From NCBI RefSeq assembly GCF_001592265.1, contig NZ_BCWP01000002.1:1-64000 (forward strand): a stretch of 64,000 bases of DNA. The letters run 5' to 3'. Position 1 is the first letter of the stretch. Each line of letters opens with the position of its first letter. The notes under the pieces were generated by a model. That model made no database searches, was not told the origin of the DNA, and was given only the letters and a program-made list of their open reading frames with translations. Origin of the DNA: Curvibacter delicatus NBRC 14919 (lineage in GTDB: Bacteria > Pseudomonadota > Gammaproteobacteria > Burkholderiales > Burkholderiaceae_C). Below are positions 46,029-54,712 of the stretch, in pieces. Both the position numbers and the translations under genes were made by a program.

Positions 46029-46621
46029 TTCTGACGGATCAGCTCCACCATCTGCCGCGCGGCGCGACCACGGTGGCTGTTGGCGTTCTTCACATCGGTG
46101 GGCAACTCGGCGAAGGTCTTGCCGAACTCGGGGATGAACATCACCGGGTCAAAGCCGAAGCCATTGGTGCCGCGGCGCTCGCGCGCGATCTCGCCCGTGA
46201 CACGACCCACCGCAATCAGCGGCTCCGGGTCGTCGGCCGAACGCACCGCCACCAGGGTGCTGACCATGGCGGCACGGCGGTTGTCGATGGCCTGCATCTG
46301 CTCCAGCAGCGCACGCACATTGTTGTCGTCGCTCTTGGCGTAGCCGAACTGGGTGGCGTAGAACGCCGTGTCCACCCCCGGCAGACCGCCGAAGGCATCC
46401 ACACACAAACCGGCATCGTCGGCCAGCGCCGGCAGGCCGCTCAGGCTGGCCGCATGGCGCGCCTTGGCCAGCGCGTTCTCGACGAAGGTACGAAACGGTT
46501 CTTCGGCTTCGGGAATGCCCAGTTCGCCCTGGCGCACCAGTTCCAGCCCGAGCGGTGCCAGCATGTCCTGCAGTTCGCGCAGTTTGCCCTGGTTGTTGGA
46601 GGCCAATACGATTTTCATCAT
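46019..46621 (-). CDS. rdgB: dITP/XTP pyrophosphatase (RdgB/HAM1)
   Basis: About 200 residues; hydrolyses dITP, XTP and other non-canonical nucleotides. MKIVLASNNQGKLREL, ENALAKARHAA, ALADDAGLCVDAFGG, NGFGFDPVMFIPEFGKTFAEL and the terminal SHRGRA motif are diagnostic. Two Met codons stand side by side (46621 and 46618). The spacer to rph is entirely a palindromic repeat (46621-46676). Confidence 0.96.
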   Translation of the reverse strand: MMKIVLASNNQGKLRELQDMLAPLGLELVRQGELGIPEAEEPFRTFVENALAKARHAASLSGLPALADDAGLCVDAFGGLPGVDTAFYATQFGYAKSDDNNVRALLEQMQAIDNRRAAMVSTLVAVRSADDPEPLIAVGRVTGEIARERRGTNGFGFDPVMFIPEFGKTFAELPTDVKNANSHRGRAARQMVELIRQNWL

Positions 46622-46676
46622 CAAATCAGGCCTTACGCCTCGTGAATATTGCGCCAACAGCTATTATTTTGATAGC
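46621..46676 (-). repeat. Interspersed palindromic repeat filling the rph-rdgB spacer
   Basis: On the minus strand: GCTATCAAAATAATAGC palindrome, TGTTGGCGCA, then AAGGCCTGATTTGA. It supplies the last codons and stop codon of rph (LSK, TAA) and ends at the rdgB start codon. It matches the copy in iorB (29423-29489). A family of such repeats is known to me from Comamonadaceae genomes, without firm function. Confidence 0.75.
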
Positions 46677-47392
46677 GATTCGGTTTGCAGACGAACCAGT
46701 TCGCGGATGCCCTGGTCGGCCAGCTCAAGCAGGAGATCCATCTCCTGGCGGCTGAAGGCAGCACCTTCGGCCGTGCCCTGCACCTCGATAAAGTGGCCGG
46801 CCCCGGTCATCACCACATTCATGTCGGTGTCGCAGGCCGAGTCCTCGGTGTACTCCAGGTCGAGCAGCGGCGTGCCCTGCACGACCCCCACCGACACCGC
46901 AGCCACGTGGCCGGTGATGGGCGACTCGCTCAGCTTGCCGGCGGCCAGCAGGGTATTGACAGCATCCTGCGCCGCCACAAAAGCGCCAGTGATGGCGGCC
47001 GTGCGCGTGCCGCCGTCGGCCTGGATCACGTCGCAGTCGAGCGTGATGGTGCGCTCGCCGAGTTTGGTCAGGTCGAACACGGCGCGCAGGGAACGGCCGA
47101 TCAGGCGCTGGATTTCCTGCGTGCGGCCGCTCTGCTTGCCGCGTGCGGCCTCGCGGTCACTGCGGGTGTGGGTGGCGCGCGGCAGCATGCCGTACTCAGC
47201 CGTAACCCAACCCTCGCCGCTGCCGCGCTTGTGCGGCGGCACCCGGTCTTCGACCGAGGCGGTGCAGAGCACGCGCGTGTTGCCGAATTCGATCAGCACC
47301 GAACCTTCGGCGTGCATGGTGTAGCCGCGCGTGATGCGCACCGGGCGCAACTGGTCAGCGGCACGCCCGCCGCCTCGGATGTATTTGCTCAT
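46664..47392 (-). CDS. rph: Ribonuclease PH
   Basis: A 242-residue phosphorolytic 3'-5' exoribonuclease trimming tRNA precursors. [77 protein letters not shown] and [19 protein letters not shown] are diagnostic. The start overlaps the PP2C stop by four bases (ATGA), so it is coupled to the kinase-phosphatase pair. The last codons come from an inserted repeat. Confidence 0.96.
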   Translation of the reverse strand: MSKYIRGGGRAADQLRPVRITRGYTMHAEGSVLIEFGNTRVLCTASVEDRVPPHKRGSGEGWVTAEYGMLPRATHTRSDREAARGKQSGRTQEIQRLIGRSLRAVFDLTKLGERTITLDCDVIQADGGTRTAAITGAFVAAQDAVNTLLAAGKLSESPITGHVAAVSVGVVQGTPLLDLEYTEDSACDTDMNVVMTGAGHFIEVQGTAEGAAFSRQEMDLLLELADQGIRELVRLQTESLSK

Positions 47393-48321
47393 GGTTCTTT
47401 CGGTTCACTACCGCGACGGGCCGCGGTACGGCGGATGGCCTCGTTGATTTCGGCAATCGAGCGCTCGATCGCCTCGTCATCCAGGTCTTCCACCACATTG
47501 TCCAGCAGGCTGGCCTGCACCGTGGAGGCAAACACGCCTTCGTTGATGCTGTCGGTTGTCACGCCGCCTTGGGTGGCCTCGAAGGCGTCCGGCGTTTCCC
47601 ATTCCAGGGCAATCACGGTCACGTTGTCGCTGCTGGTACCGGCCTTGGCCAAGGCTTTTTCCACCAGGTCCGGCACGGCGTGCGAGACCGGCTTGAGGCC
47701 CAGGTCGTAGACGATTTCGACGTCGCTCAGGCTGCCCCACAGGCCATCGGAGCACAGCAGGATCTTGTCGCCCTGCTGCAGGCTGACCGGACCGGTGATG
47801 TCGAACACCGGGTTGGCCGGCGAACCCAGACAGGTGAACAGGATGTTGCGGTTGATCTTCTCGCCGGCCTTGGTGAGCGGCACTTCGTCCTGCCGCTGCT
47901 CCATGTAGGAGTGGTCGCGCGTGCGCGCCAGCATTTCGCCGTCGCGCACCATGTACAGGCGCGAGTCGCCGCAGTGAACCCAGGTCACACTGCCACCCTG
48001 GATCAGGGCCGCCACCACCGTGGTGCGCGGGGAATCGAGCATGCCCTTCTCGGCAGCGTAACGCAGGATCTGGCGATGCGCCGCCATGACCGCCGATGCC
48101 AGGAAAGCACGCGGGTCGGCGATTTCGGGCCGCGCTTCCTTCTGGAACATGGCCGCCATGACCTGCAGCGTCATCTGGGCAGCAATCTCGCCTTCGGGGT
48201 GGCCGCCCATGCCATCGGCCAACAGGAAAAGACCGGTATTGCGCGTGTAGCAATAACCCATGCGGTCTTCATTCATCTCCCGGCCGCCCTTGCGGCTGAC
48301 TTGGTAAACCGAAAATCTCAT
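47389..48321 (-). CDS. PP2C-family Ser/Thr protein phosphatase
   Basis: A 310-residue metal-dependent phosphatase. Metal-binding motifs [39 protein letters not shown] and [10 protein letters not shown] are present. A ~50-residue acidic tail follows the domain. The gene overlaps both the kinase upstream and rph downstream by ATGA. It probably dephosphorylates targets of, or the kinase itself encoded by, the gene before it. Confidence 0.94.
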   Translation of the reverse strand: MRFSVYQVSRKGGREMNEDRMGYCYTRNTGLFLLADGMGGHPEGEIAAQMTLQVMAAMFQKEARPEIADPRAFLASAVMAAHRQILRYAAEKGMLDSPRTTVVAALIQGGSVTWVHCGDSRLYMVRDGEMLARTRDHSYMEQRQDEVPLTKAGEKINRNILFTCLGSPANPVFDITGPVSLQQGDKILLCSDGLWGSLSDVEIVYDLGLKPVSHAVPDLVEKALAKAGTSSDNVTVIALEWETPDAFEATQGGVTTDSINEGVFASTVQASLLDNVVEDLDDEAIERSIAEINEAIRRTAARRGSEPKEP

Positions 48322-49325
48322 CGTTGTTTTCCGCCCAGTCCAGGCATGCCCTTCACGCTCTTCTTGGTGTCGGCCACCATGGTGTCGAACTGCAGGCGCA
48401 CTTTCTCGCCCATGGTGAGTTTGGTGTAACGACGCTCACTCTCGCGGCTCAGCTCCTTCTGCAGGGCAAACACCGACTGCGGCCTTGAGAGCGGGTCCAG
48501 CGCCATGCACCACTCGACCACTTCGATCAGGTTGTCCGAATAAATGCCGCGCAGCCTGGAAAGCGCAACGCCGATACGGTCCTTCTCCAGCCGCTGTGGC
48601 GCCTCGTTGGGTGGATAACCCTGCATGCAGGCGTAGATGCAGGCACCGATGGCGTAGATGTCGGTCCACGGCCCCATGGCAGCATCACGCCTGTACATCT
48701 CGGGCGCGGCAAAACCGGGCGTGTACATCGGACGGATGAAGTTGCCTTCCTTGCTCAGCACCTCGCGCGCGGCGCCGAAGTCGATCAGCACCGAGCGGTT
48801 GTCGTCGGTGATGAAGATGTTGGCCGGCTTGATGTCCAGGTGCAGCATCTTGTGCTGGTGCACGATGCGCAGACCGCGCAGGATCTCATCAAACAGCGAG
48901 CGGATGGTGGACTCGCGGAATACCTTCTGCTGCTTGAGGTCGCGCGCGGTGATGATGAATTCCTGCAGGGACGCCCCTTCCAGGTAGTTCATCACCATGT
49001 AGACGGTTTCGTTCTCGCGGAAGAAATTGAGCACGCTCACCACCGAAGGGTGGGAGATCTGCGCCAGAGCGCGGCCCTCTTCAAAAAAACTCTTGAGACC
49101 CAGGCGGTAGAGCGAGAGCTTTTCCGGTGGCACCTCCGGCAACAGCTTGCCCGGCGCGCGCGACACCAGCGAGGCAGGCAGGTATTCCTTGATGGCGACC
49201 TGCTGGCCGTCCGGATCCTGTGCCAGGTAGACCACGCCAAACCCGCCGGCGGCCAGCTTGCGGGATATGCGGTAACCCCCAAGAAGGGTGTCCGGAGGCA
49301 AGGGCGCGGGTTTGAGCTTTGACAT
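48318..49325 (-). CDS. Hanks-type Ser/Thr protein kinase
   Basis: A 335-residue soluble protein kinase. The Gly-rich loop LAAGGFGVVYLA, VAIKEYLP (Lys), catalytic HLDIKPANI and VLIDFGAA (DFG), and PGFAAPEMY are intact, so it should be active. No membrane segment or sensor domain follows; the C-terminus has ~35 basic residues. First gene of kinase-PP2C-rph-rdgB-hemW on the minus strand and divergent from yicC. Substrates unknown. Confidence 0.94.
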   Translation of the reverse strand: MSKLKPAPLPPDTLLGGYRISRKLAAGGFGVVYLAQDPDGQQVAIKEYLPASLVSRAPGKLLPEVPPEKLSLYRLGLKSFFEEGRALAQISHPSVVSVLNFFRENETVYMVMNYLEGASLQEFIITARDLKQQKVFRESTIRSLFDEILRGLRIVHQHKMLHLDIKPANIFITDDNRSVLIDFGAAREVLSKEGNFIRPMYTPGFAAPEMYRRDAAMGPWTDIYAIGACIYACMQGYPPNEAPQRLEKDRIGVALSRLRGIYSDNLIEVVEWCMALDPLSRPQSVFALQKELSRESERRYTKLTMGEKVRLQFDTMVADTKKSVKGMPGLGGKQR

Positions 49326-49403
49326 AATTCAGAGCGGCAGGCGCTCGATGATCGGGCGCAACCCGGTTATTCTTGGGCACATTCCACAGATTAAGACATC
49401 GCA

Positions 49404-50321
49404 ATGCCAGTTTACAGCATGACTGGCTATGCCAGTGCCCAGCACGGCGCAGCCAACACCCCCAGCGAAAGCGAGCCGCGCAACGCGGCCAGCAGTCGGC
49501 TCGGCCTTGAAATCCGTTCGGTCAACAGCCGCTTCCTGGACCTGACTTTCCGTCTGCCCGAGGAGTTGCGCCCCTTCGAACCGGCGCTGCGTGAACTGCT
49601 GACCGCCAAGCTCAAGCGCGGCAAGGTGGAAGTGCGGGCCTTCATCGAAAGCGGCACAGCCACTGCCGTCAGCGAGCCCTCGCCGCGGCTGATGCAGCGA
49701 CTCAACACCGTGCAGGACAGCATCAAGGCCTGGCTGCCGCAGGCTCAAGCCCTGAGTGTGGCCGACATCCTGCGGCTGGCGGCCAGCGAGCAGTCCGGCA
49801 CGCGCGACTGGAGCCAGGACGTCATGCCGCTGGCCGAGAAAGCCCTCAAGGCCTTGCTGACCGCACGCCAGCGTGAAGGCGAGCGCCTGGCCGCCATGCT
49901 GCTGGAGCGCATCGGCCAGTTGCGAGCCCTGGCAGCGCAAGCCGGCCCGCTGGTGCCGCAGCTGGTGGAACAGCAGCGCCAGCGTTTCCTGGAACGCTGG
50001 AAAGAGGCCATGGCCCTGACTGATGGCGCCGTCCTGCCCGAAGCAGCGCAGGACCGTGCGCTGACCGAGGCCACCGCCTTCGCCATCCGCATCGACGTGG
50101 CGGAAGAAATCACACGCCTGAACTCGCACCTGGACGAACTGGAACGCCTGATCAAAAAAGGCGGCGAGATCGGCAAGCGGCTCGACTTCCTGATCCAGGA
50201 ACTGCACCGCGAGGCCAACACCCTGGGCTCCAAGTCTGCCGCGCTGGAGTTGACCCACATCTCGGTCGACATGAAGGTGCTGATCGAGCAGATGCGCGAG
50301 CAGGTCCAGAACATAGAATAG
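49404..50321 (+). CDS. yicC: YicC-family endoribonuclease
   Basis: A 305-residue protein. The N-terminal MTGYA motif ([10 protein letters not shown]), [25 protein letters not shown] and the C-terminal [48 protein letters not shown] are typical. Family members cleave RNA, including small regulatory RNAs. It precedes gmk by 28 bases, in the conserved order yicC-gmk-rpoZ-spoT. Compared with the enteric protein it has a 20-residue insert near the N-terminus. Confidence 0.94.
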   Translation: MPVYSMTGYASAQHGAANTPSESEPRNAASSRLGLEIRSVNSRFLDLTFRLPEELRPFEPALRELLTAKLKRGKVEVRAFIESGTATAVSEPSPRLMQRLNTVQDSIKAWLPQAQALSVADILRLAASEQSGTRDWSQDVMPLAEKALKALLTARQREGERLAAMLLERIGQLRALAAQAGPLVPQLVEQQRQRFLERWKEAMALTDGAVLPEAAQDRALTEATAFAIRIDVAEEITRLNSHLDELERLIKKGGEIGKRLDFLIQELHREANTLGSKSAALELTHISVDMKVLIEQMREQVQNIE

Positions 50322-50349
50322 GCCGATCCTCCTGCAGCCGCCCCCCCAC

Positions 50350-50973
50350 ATGGATCATCATCCCGGAAACCTGTTTGTCATCGCCGCCCCCAGTGGGGCC
50401 GGCAAGTCCAGCCTGGTCAAGGCGCTGCTGGAGCGCGATCCCAAGCTCCAGCTCTCGGTTTCGCACACCACGCGCGCGCCGCGCGGCCAGGAACAGAACG
50501 GCCGGGAGTACTTCTTCATCTCGCCTGCCGCCTTTGACGCCATGGTGCTGGCCAATGCCTTCGTCGAATGGGCGCATGTGCACAACCACCGCTACGGCAC
50601 CTCGCGCCAGGCAGTGGAGGACAAGATCCTGGCGGGCGATGACATCGTGCTGGAAATCGACTTCCAGGGCGCGATGCAGATCAAGAAACAGTTCGCCAAT
50701 GCCATCACCATCTTCATCCTGCCGCCGAGCTGGGACGAGTTGCGCGCCCGGCTGGAGAAGCGGGGCGAGGATTCGCCGGAAGTGATCGCACTGCGGCTCC
50801 AGAACGCCGCCACCGAGATGGCGCAGGCCGAAAAATTCGATTTCGTTATAATCAACGACTTGTTCGATCGCGCGCTTGCCGACATCCAGTCGGTGGTGCA
50901 CGCCCAGCGGCTCAGGTACCCGACCCAGCGCCGCGTCCGTGCAGAAACTTTCCAGGCGCTGCAACTGCCTTAA
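50350..50973 (+). CDS. gmk: Guanylate kinase
   Basis: A 207-residue kinase turning GMP into GDP. P-loop [39 protein letters not shown] and the GMP-binding Tyr/Ser residues, [32 protein letters not shown] are all canonical. It lies between yicC and rpoZ and is probably transcribed with them, linking GTP supply with ppGpp metabolism. Confidence 0.97.
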   Translation: MDHHPGNLFVIAAPSGAGKSSLVKALLERDPKLQLSVSHTTRAPRGQEQNGREYFFISPAAFDAMVLANAFVEWAHVHNHRYGTSRQAVEDKILAGDDIVLEIDFQGAMQIKKQFANAITIFILPPSWDELRARLEKRGEDSPEVIALRLQNAATEMAQAEKFDFVIINDLFDRALADIQSVVHAQRLRYPTQRRVRAETFQALQLP

Positions 50974-51007
50974 TTGCCGCCTCCTTTGGCTTTCCGGAGA
51001 AATTCTC

Positions 51008-51211
51008 ATGGCCCGTATTACCGTCGAAGACTGCCTGCAGCAGATCCCCAACCGTTTTCAACTGGTGCTGGCCGCGACCTACCGTGCGCGCATGCTGAGC
51101 CAGGGCCACACGCCCAAGATCGAAAGCAAGAACAAGCCGGCCGTGACAGCCCTGCGTGAAATTGCCGCCGGCAAGGTTGGCATTGAAATGCTCAAGAAAG
51201 TGCCGACCTGA
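51008..51211 (+). CDS. rpoZ: RNA polymerase omega subunit
   Basis: A 67-residue protein beginning [30 protein letters not shown] and including [18 protein letters not shown], as in RpoZ. Omega helps assemble RNA polymerase and forms a ppGpp site. It starts 34 bases after gmk and is followed by a terminator before spoT. Confidence 0.97.
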   Translation: MARITVEDCLQQIPNRFQLVLAATYRARMLSQGHTPKIESKNKPAVTALREIAAGKVGIEMLKKVPT

Positions 51212-51231
51212 CCACAGGATTCGCCAGACAG

Positions 51232-51260
51232 AAAAAGCACCGCATCGCGGTGCTTTTTTT
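51232..51260 (+). terminator. Rho-independent terminator after rpoZ
   Basis: AAAAAGCACCGC, loop ATC or so, GCGGTGCTTTTTTT: a perfect stem with a T-run. It separates rpoZ from spoT, which begins 42 bases later, so spoT has its own promoter or depends on read-through. Confidence 0.9.
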
Positions 51261-51301
51261 ATGGCCCGGCAGCCACGTCGACCTCAGGCTATATTTGGGG
51301 G

Positions 51302-53578
51302 GTGAGTAGCCTGCTCAAATCCACCTCCACCACGCCGGTGCGTCTGCCCGCCGGCGCACAGGAGGCTGCGTCCAACCCGGCCGCAGCCAATGCGACTGCG
51401 GCCAGTTTTGCCGGCCTCACCGCCAAGCTGGACTACCTGTCCCCCTCCGATCTGGAACAGGTGCGCCTGGCCTACCGTTTTGCCGACGAAGCCCACCTGG
51501 GCCAGCTGCGCAACAGTGGCGAGCCTTACATCACCCACCCGATCGCCGTGGCGGCGCAGTGCGCCGAATGGAAACTCGACGCCCAGGCACTGATGGCCGC
51601 CCTGCTGCACGATGCCCTGGAAGACTGCGGCGTCACCAAGATCGAACTGATCGAACGCTTTGGTGCCCCTGTGGCGGAGCTGGTGGACGGCCTGACCAAG
51701 CTGGACAAGCTGCAGTTCAACACCCGCGAAGAGAGCCAAGCCGAATCCTTCCGCAAGATGCTGCTGGCCATGGCGCGCGACGTGCGCGTCATCCTCATCA
51801 AGCTGGCCGACCGCACCCACAACATGCGCACGCTGTCCGACGTTCCGCGCAGCAAGTGGGGACGCATCTCGTCGGAAACGCTGGAAATCTACGCACCCAT
51901 CGCCTACCGGCTGGGGCTGAACCAGACCTACCGGGAGTTGCAGGATCTGGCCTTCCGGCACCTGCGCCCCTGGCGTTATGCCATTCTGGCCAAGGCCATC
52001 GCCAAATCGCGCGGCCGCCGGCGTGACCTGATCCAGAAAGTGCAGAAGGAAGTGGAAGGCGCTTTTGCCACCATCGGCATGCCGGTGCGCATTGCCGGAC
52101 GGGAGAAGACGCTCTACTCCATCTACCGCAAGATGGACGAAAAACACCTGAGCTTTGCCCAGATCAGTGACATGTACGGCTTTCGCGTCATCGTCCCCAC
52201 ACTCGGCGACTGCTACACCGCGCTCGGCACCCTGCACCAGCTCTACAAGCCGGTGCCGGGCAAGTTCAAGGACCACATCGCCATCCCCAAGGTCAACGGT
52301 TACCAGTCGCTGCACACCACACTGGTGGGGCCGTCCGGCGTGAACGTCGAATTCCAGTTGCGCACCGAGGCCATGCACATCGTGGCCGAATCGGGCGTGG
52401 CCGCCCACTGGCTCTACAAGGCCAAGGAACCCGACAGCCCGACCACCGCACGGTTGGGGGCCCAGTGGCTGCAGTCTCTGCTCGACATCCAGAGCGAGAC
52501 ACGCGATGCCGCCGAGTTCTGGGACCACGTCAAGGTCGACCTGTTCCCGGAAGCTGTCTACGTCTTCACGCCCAAGAGCAAGATCATGGCGCTGCCGCGC
52601 GGTGCCACCGTGGTGGATTTCGCCTACGCCATCCACAGCAATATTGGTGACCGGGCCATGGCGGCGCGGATCAACGGCGAGCAGGTGCCGCTGCGCACCG
52701 AGCTGAAGAGCGGCGATGTGGTCGAGGTCGTCACAGCGCCGGTCTCGACGCCCAATCCGGCTTGGCTGAGCTTCGTGCGCACCGGGCGGGCGCGCTCCAA
52801 GATCCGGCACCACCTCAAGACCATGGCGCATGCCGAATCCGAGGCACTGGGCGAAAAACTGCTGCTGCAGGCGCTGCGCGCCGAAGGCATCGACAAATTC
52901 CCGACCGATGACGATGCAACCATCCGCTCCGGCCTGTGGGACAAACTGTTGCGCTTCACGGGCAACCGCAGCCGCGCCGAATTGCTGACGGACATCGGGC
53001 TGGGCAAGCGCATTGCCAACATTGTCGCCAAACGCCTCGCCACCCTGCTGGTCGAGAGTGGCGAGAAACCGGATGCACTCACACTGACCCGCGGGCGGCT
53101 GATGGCACGCGAATCGGCCGTGCAAGGTGCGGTCACCATTGACGGCAGCGAAAACTCCTCCGTCCAGTTCGCGACTTGCTGCCGGCCGGTCCCGGGTGAC
53201 AGCATCGTCGGCTACTTGGGCCGCGGCGAAGGTCTGGTCGTTCACATCGAGGATTGCGCCGTCGCCCGCAAGCTTCTGAACAAGGACAGCGAACGCTTCA
53301 TCGGCGTCGACTGGTCGGACGAGCCTGTCCGCGCCTTCGAAACCGGTCTGGTGGTCACCGTCACCAATGGCCAGGGGGTGCTGGCACGCGTCGCATCGGC
53401 ACTGGCCGCATCGGAAGCCGACATCATCCACATCGACATGGGACAGGAAGCCGCCCAGGAGACCACCGATCTGCGTTTTGTCATCTCGGTGCGCGATCGG
53501 GCGCACCTGGAAGCGGCACTGCGCAACCTGCGCCGCACCCCTTCTGTGTTGCACGCAGAACGCAACAAGGCGGCCTGA
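51302..53578 (+). CDS. spoT: Bifunctional (p)ppGpp synthetase/hydrolase
   Basis: A 758-residue RelA/SpoT homologue. The hydrolase HD domain is intact (YITHPIAVAAQ, ALLHDALEDC), as is the synthetase (AGREKTLYSIYRKM, DMYGFRVIV, VNGYQSLHTTLVGP), then TGS (YVFTPKSKIMALPRGATVVDFAYAIHSNIG) and the ACT domain at the C-terminus. It makes and degrades the stringent alarmone. The GTG start at 51302 follows TTGGGG closely; no better start is seen. Confidence 0.96.
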   Translation: MSSLLKSTSTTPVRLPAGAQEAASNPAAANATAASFAGLTAKLDYLSPSDLEQVRLAYRFADEAHLGQLRNSGEPYITHPIAVAAQCAEWKLDAQALMAALLHDALEDCGVTKIELIERFGAPVAELVDGLTKLDKLQFNTREESQAESFRKMLLAMARDVRVILIKLADRTHNMRTLSDVPRSKWGRISSETLEIYAPIAYRLGLNQTYRELQDLAFRHLRPWRYAILAKAIAKSRGRRRDLIQKVQKEVEGAFATIGMPVRIAGREKTLYSIYRKMDEKHLSFAQISDMYGFRVIVPTLGDCYTALGTLHQLYKPVPGKFKDHIAIPKVNGYQSLHTTLVGPSGVNVEFQLRTEAMHIVAESGVAAHWLYKAKEPDSPTTARLGAQWLQSLLDIQSETRDAAEFWDHVKVDLFPEAVYVFTPKSKIMALPRGATVVDFAYAIHSNIGDRAMAARINGEQVPLRTELKSGDVVEVVTAPVSTPNPAWLSFVRTGRARSKIRHHLKTMAHAESEALGEKLLLQALRAEGIDKFPTDDDATIRSGLWDKLLRFTGNRSRAELLTDIGLGKRIANIVAKRLATLLVESGEKPDALTLTRGRLMARESAVQGAVTIDGSENSSVQFATCCRPVPGDSIVGYLGRGEGLVVHIEDCAVARKLLNKDSERFIGVDWSDEPVRAFETGLVVTVTNGQGVLARVASALAASEADIIHIDMGQEAAQETTDLRFVISVRDRAHLEAALRNLRRTPSVLHAERNKAA

Positions 53579-53584
53579 GAAATC

Positions 53585-54145
53585 TCAGCTGGCTGCTGGC
53601 GCGGGGTAACGCACTGCCAGCACCTCCACCTCTTCCGCGCCGAGCGGCGTGACCAGCTTGACCACGTCGCCCTCGCGCGACTTGAGCAGCGCACGCGCAA
53701 TCGGCGCGATCCAGCTCACCTGCCCCTGCAAGCTGTCGGCTTCATCAATACCGAGAATGGTGATGGTGCGCTCCACCCCCGCCTGATCCACATAAGTGAC
53801 GGTGGCACCGAAAAAAACCTGGTCGCTGCCGTGATGGACGCTCGGATCCGTCACCTCGGCAATCTCCAGCCGTTTGGTCAGGAAACGGATGCGTCGGTCA
53901 ATCTCGCGCAGTCGTTTCTTGCCATAAAGGTAATCCCCGTTTTCCGAACGATCACCGTTGCTGGCGGCCCAATGCACGATGTCGACCACCTTCGGGCGTT
54001 CGTTGTCGATCAGATCCAGCAACTCCGCGCGCAGACGCGCGTAACCCTGCGGTGTGATGTAGTTCTTGCCGCCGGTAGGCAATGAGGGCAGTTGCGGATC
54101 GTCGTCGTCCGCAGCGTCAGATTCCCTGGTAAAGGCCTTGCTCAT
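53585..54145 (-). CDS. greB: Transcription elongation factor GreB
   Basis: A 186-residue protein that rescues stalled RNA polymerase by stimulating transcript cleavage. NYITPQGYARLRAELLDL, the acidic tip NGDRSENGDYLYGKKRLREIDRRIRFL, VTYVDQAGVERTITILGIDEAD and WIAPIARALLKSREGD match GreB. The Met at 54145 starts the conserved protein; an extension to 54268 is rejected because it overlaps tRNA-Arg and its terminator. It converges with spoT, with six bases between them. Confidence 0.95.
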   Translation of the reverse strand: MSKAFTRESDAADDDDPQLPSLPTGGKNYITPQGYARLRAELLDLIDNERPKVVDIVHWAASNGDRSENGDYLYGKKRLREIDRRIRFLTKRLEIAEVTDPSVHHGSDQVFFGATVTYVDQAGVERTITILGIDEADSLQGQVSWIAPIARALLKSREGDVVKLVTPLGAEEVEVLAVRYPAPAAS

Positions 54146-54180
54146 GGCGTTTCCCCTCGAACCAGAATTGTGGGTACAAG

Positions 54181-54216
54181 AAAAAAGCCTGCAACTTTTC
54201 AGTTGCAGGCTTTTTA
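54181..54216 (-). terminator. Rho-independent terminator of tRNA-Arg
   Basis: A stem GCCTGCAACT / AGTTGCAGGC with a TTTC loop, flanked by A-run and T-run. On the minus strand it lies four bases after the tRNA-Arg 3' end and ends in T-rich DNA. Confidence 0.85.
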
Positions 54217-54219
54217 TTT

Positions 54220-54296
54220 TGGTGCGGCTGGCAGGAATCGAACCCACGACCCCTTGGTTCGTAGCCAAGTACTCTATCCAGCTGAGCTACAGCCGC
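54220..54296 (-). tRNA. tRNA-Arg(ACG)
   Basis: 77 nt on the minus strand. The acceptor GCGGCTG pairs with CAGCCGC; anticodon stem CTTGG/CCAAG encloses CTACGAA with anticodon ACG; T-loop TTCGATT and CCA are present. It is next to, but not the target of, the element that starts at 54466. Confidence 0.96.
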
Positions 54297-54306
54297 TAAA
54301 AATGAA

Positions 54307-54312
54307 ATTATA
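54307..54312 (-). promoter_or_regulatory. -10 box of the tRNA-Arg promoter
   Basis: TATAAT on the minus strand, 11 bases before the tRNA 5' end. The -35 region is weak (no clear TTGACA at 16-18 bases). Confidence 0.5.
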
Positions 54313-54465
54313 GCACGATCTTTGATGACTTCCGAAAGGAGGTCGCAAATCGAACAAATTACCCCCAATGCCTGTGGCCTAAGTTGTGGACAACTTGAAG
54401 AACAACTCGCGCGACCCGCACCGGCATTGAGCCGGCAAACATTGCACAAGAAAAAGGCAGAGAAA

Positions 54466-54510
54466 TGGTAGGGCGTGAGGGACTTGAACCCCCGACCAAG
54501 GGATTATGAG
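54466..54510 (-). repeat. 3' fragment of a CAT-anticodon tRNA, probable attachment-site scar
   Basis: On the minus strand, 45 nt from the anticodon loop CTCATAA through GGTCGGGGGTTCAAGTCCCTCACGCCC-type T-arm and acceptor to CCA. The 3' anticodon strand (TCCCT) has no partner before the loop (CCATG), and the D-arm and 5' half are missing. It is therefore a 3' tRNA remnant of tRNA-Met or tRNA-Ile2. The broken side faces right, towards the integrase at 54713, marking the left end of an inserted element. Confidence 0.75.
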
Positions 54511-54640
54511 CATGGTTACGGCTAATGTTGTTTTTCGCCACTCGTCGCCATCTGCGGACAACGGACGTTAACAACCTCAACAGCCCTGCGGGTCAAACGG
54601 CAAGTCTCGGTAAACCGTGACCGGCCTCGATCAACGCTCG

Positions 54641-54703
54641 GCGTAGCAAGCGTGCGATCTATCTCTGCAAAAGGCACGTGGCTCGTAGCCACCGCGTAGC
54701 AAG
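54641..54703. repeat. Direct repeats and palindrome before the integrase gene
   Basis: GCGTAGCAAG occurs at 54641-54650 and 54694-54703; between them GTGGCT-CGT-AGCCAC (54678-54692) is a perfect dyad. They lie in the 202 bases between the tRNA scar and the integrase start, where arm-type binding sites or an integrase operator would be expected. The rest of 54511-54712 shows no gene. Confidence 0.45.
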
Positions 54704-54712
54704 ATTTCCCGC

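Noticed and set aside
43881-46034. 717-codon plus-strand frame
   Set aside because: Antisense shadow of the CBS protein and hemW genes, which have clear domain motifs.
51284-53554. 756-codon minus-strand frame
   Set aside because: Antisense shadow of spoT caused by high GC content.
54466-54540. Complete tRNA gene at the CAT anticodon site
   Set aside because: The anticodon stem cannot pair and no D-arm or 5' acceptor strand exists, so only a 3' fragment is present.
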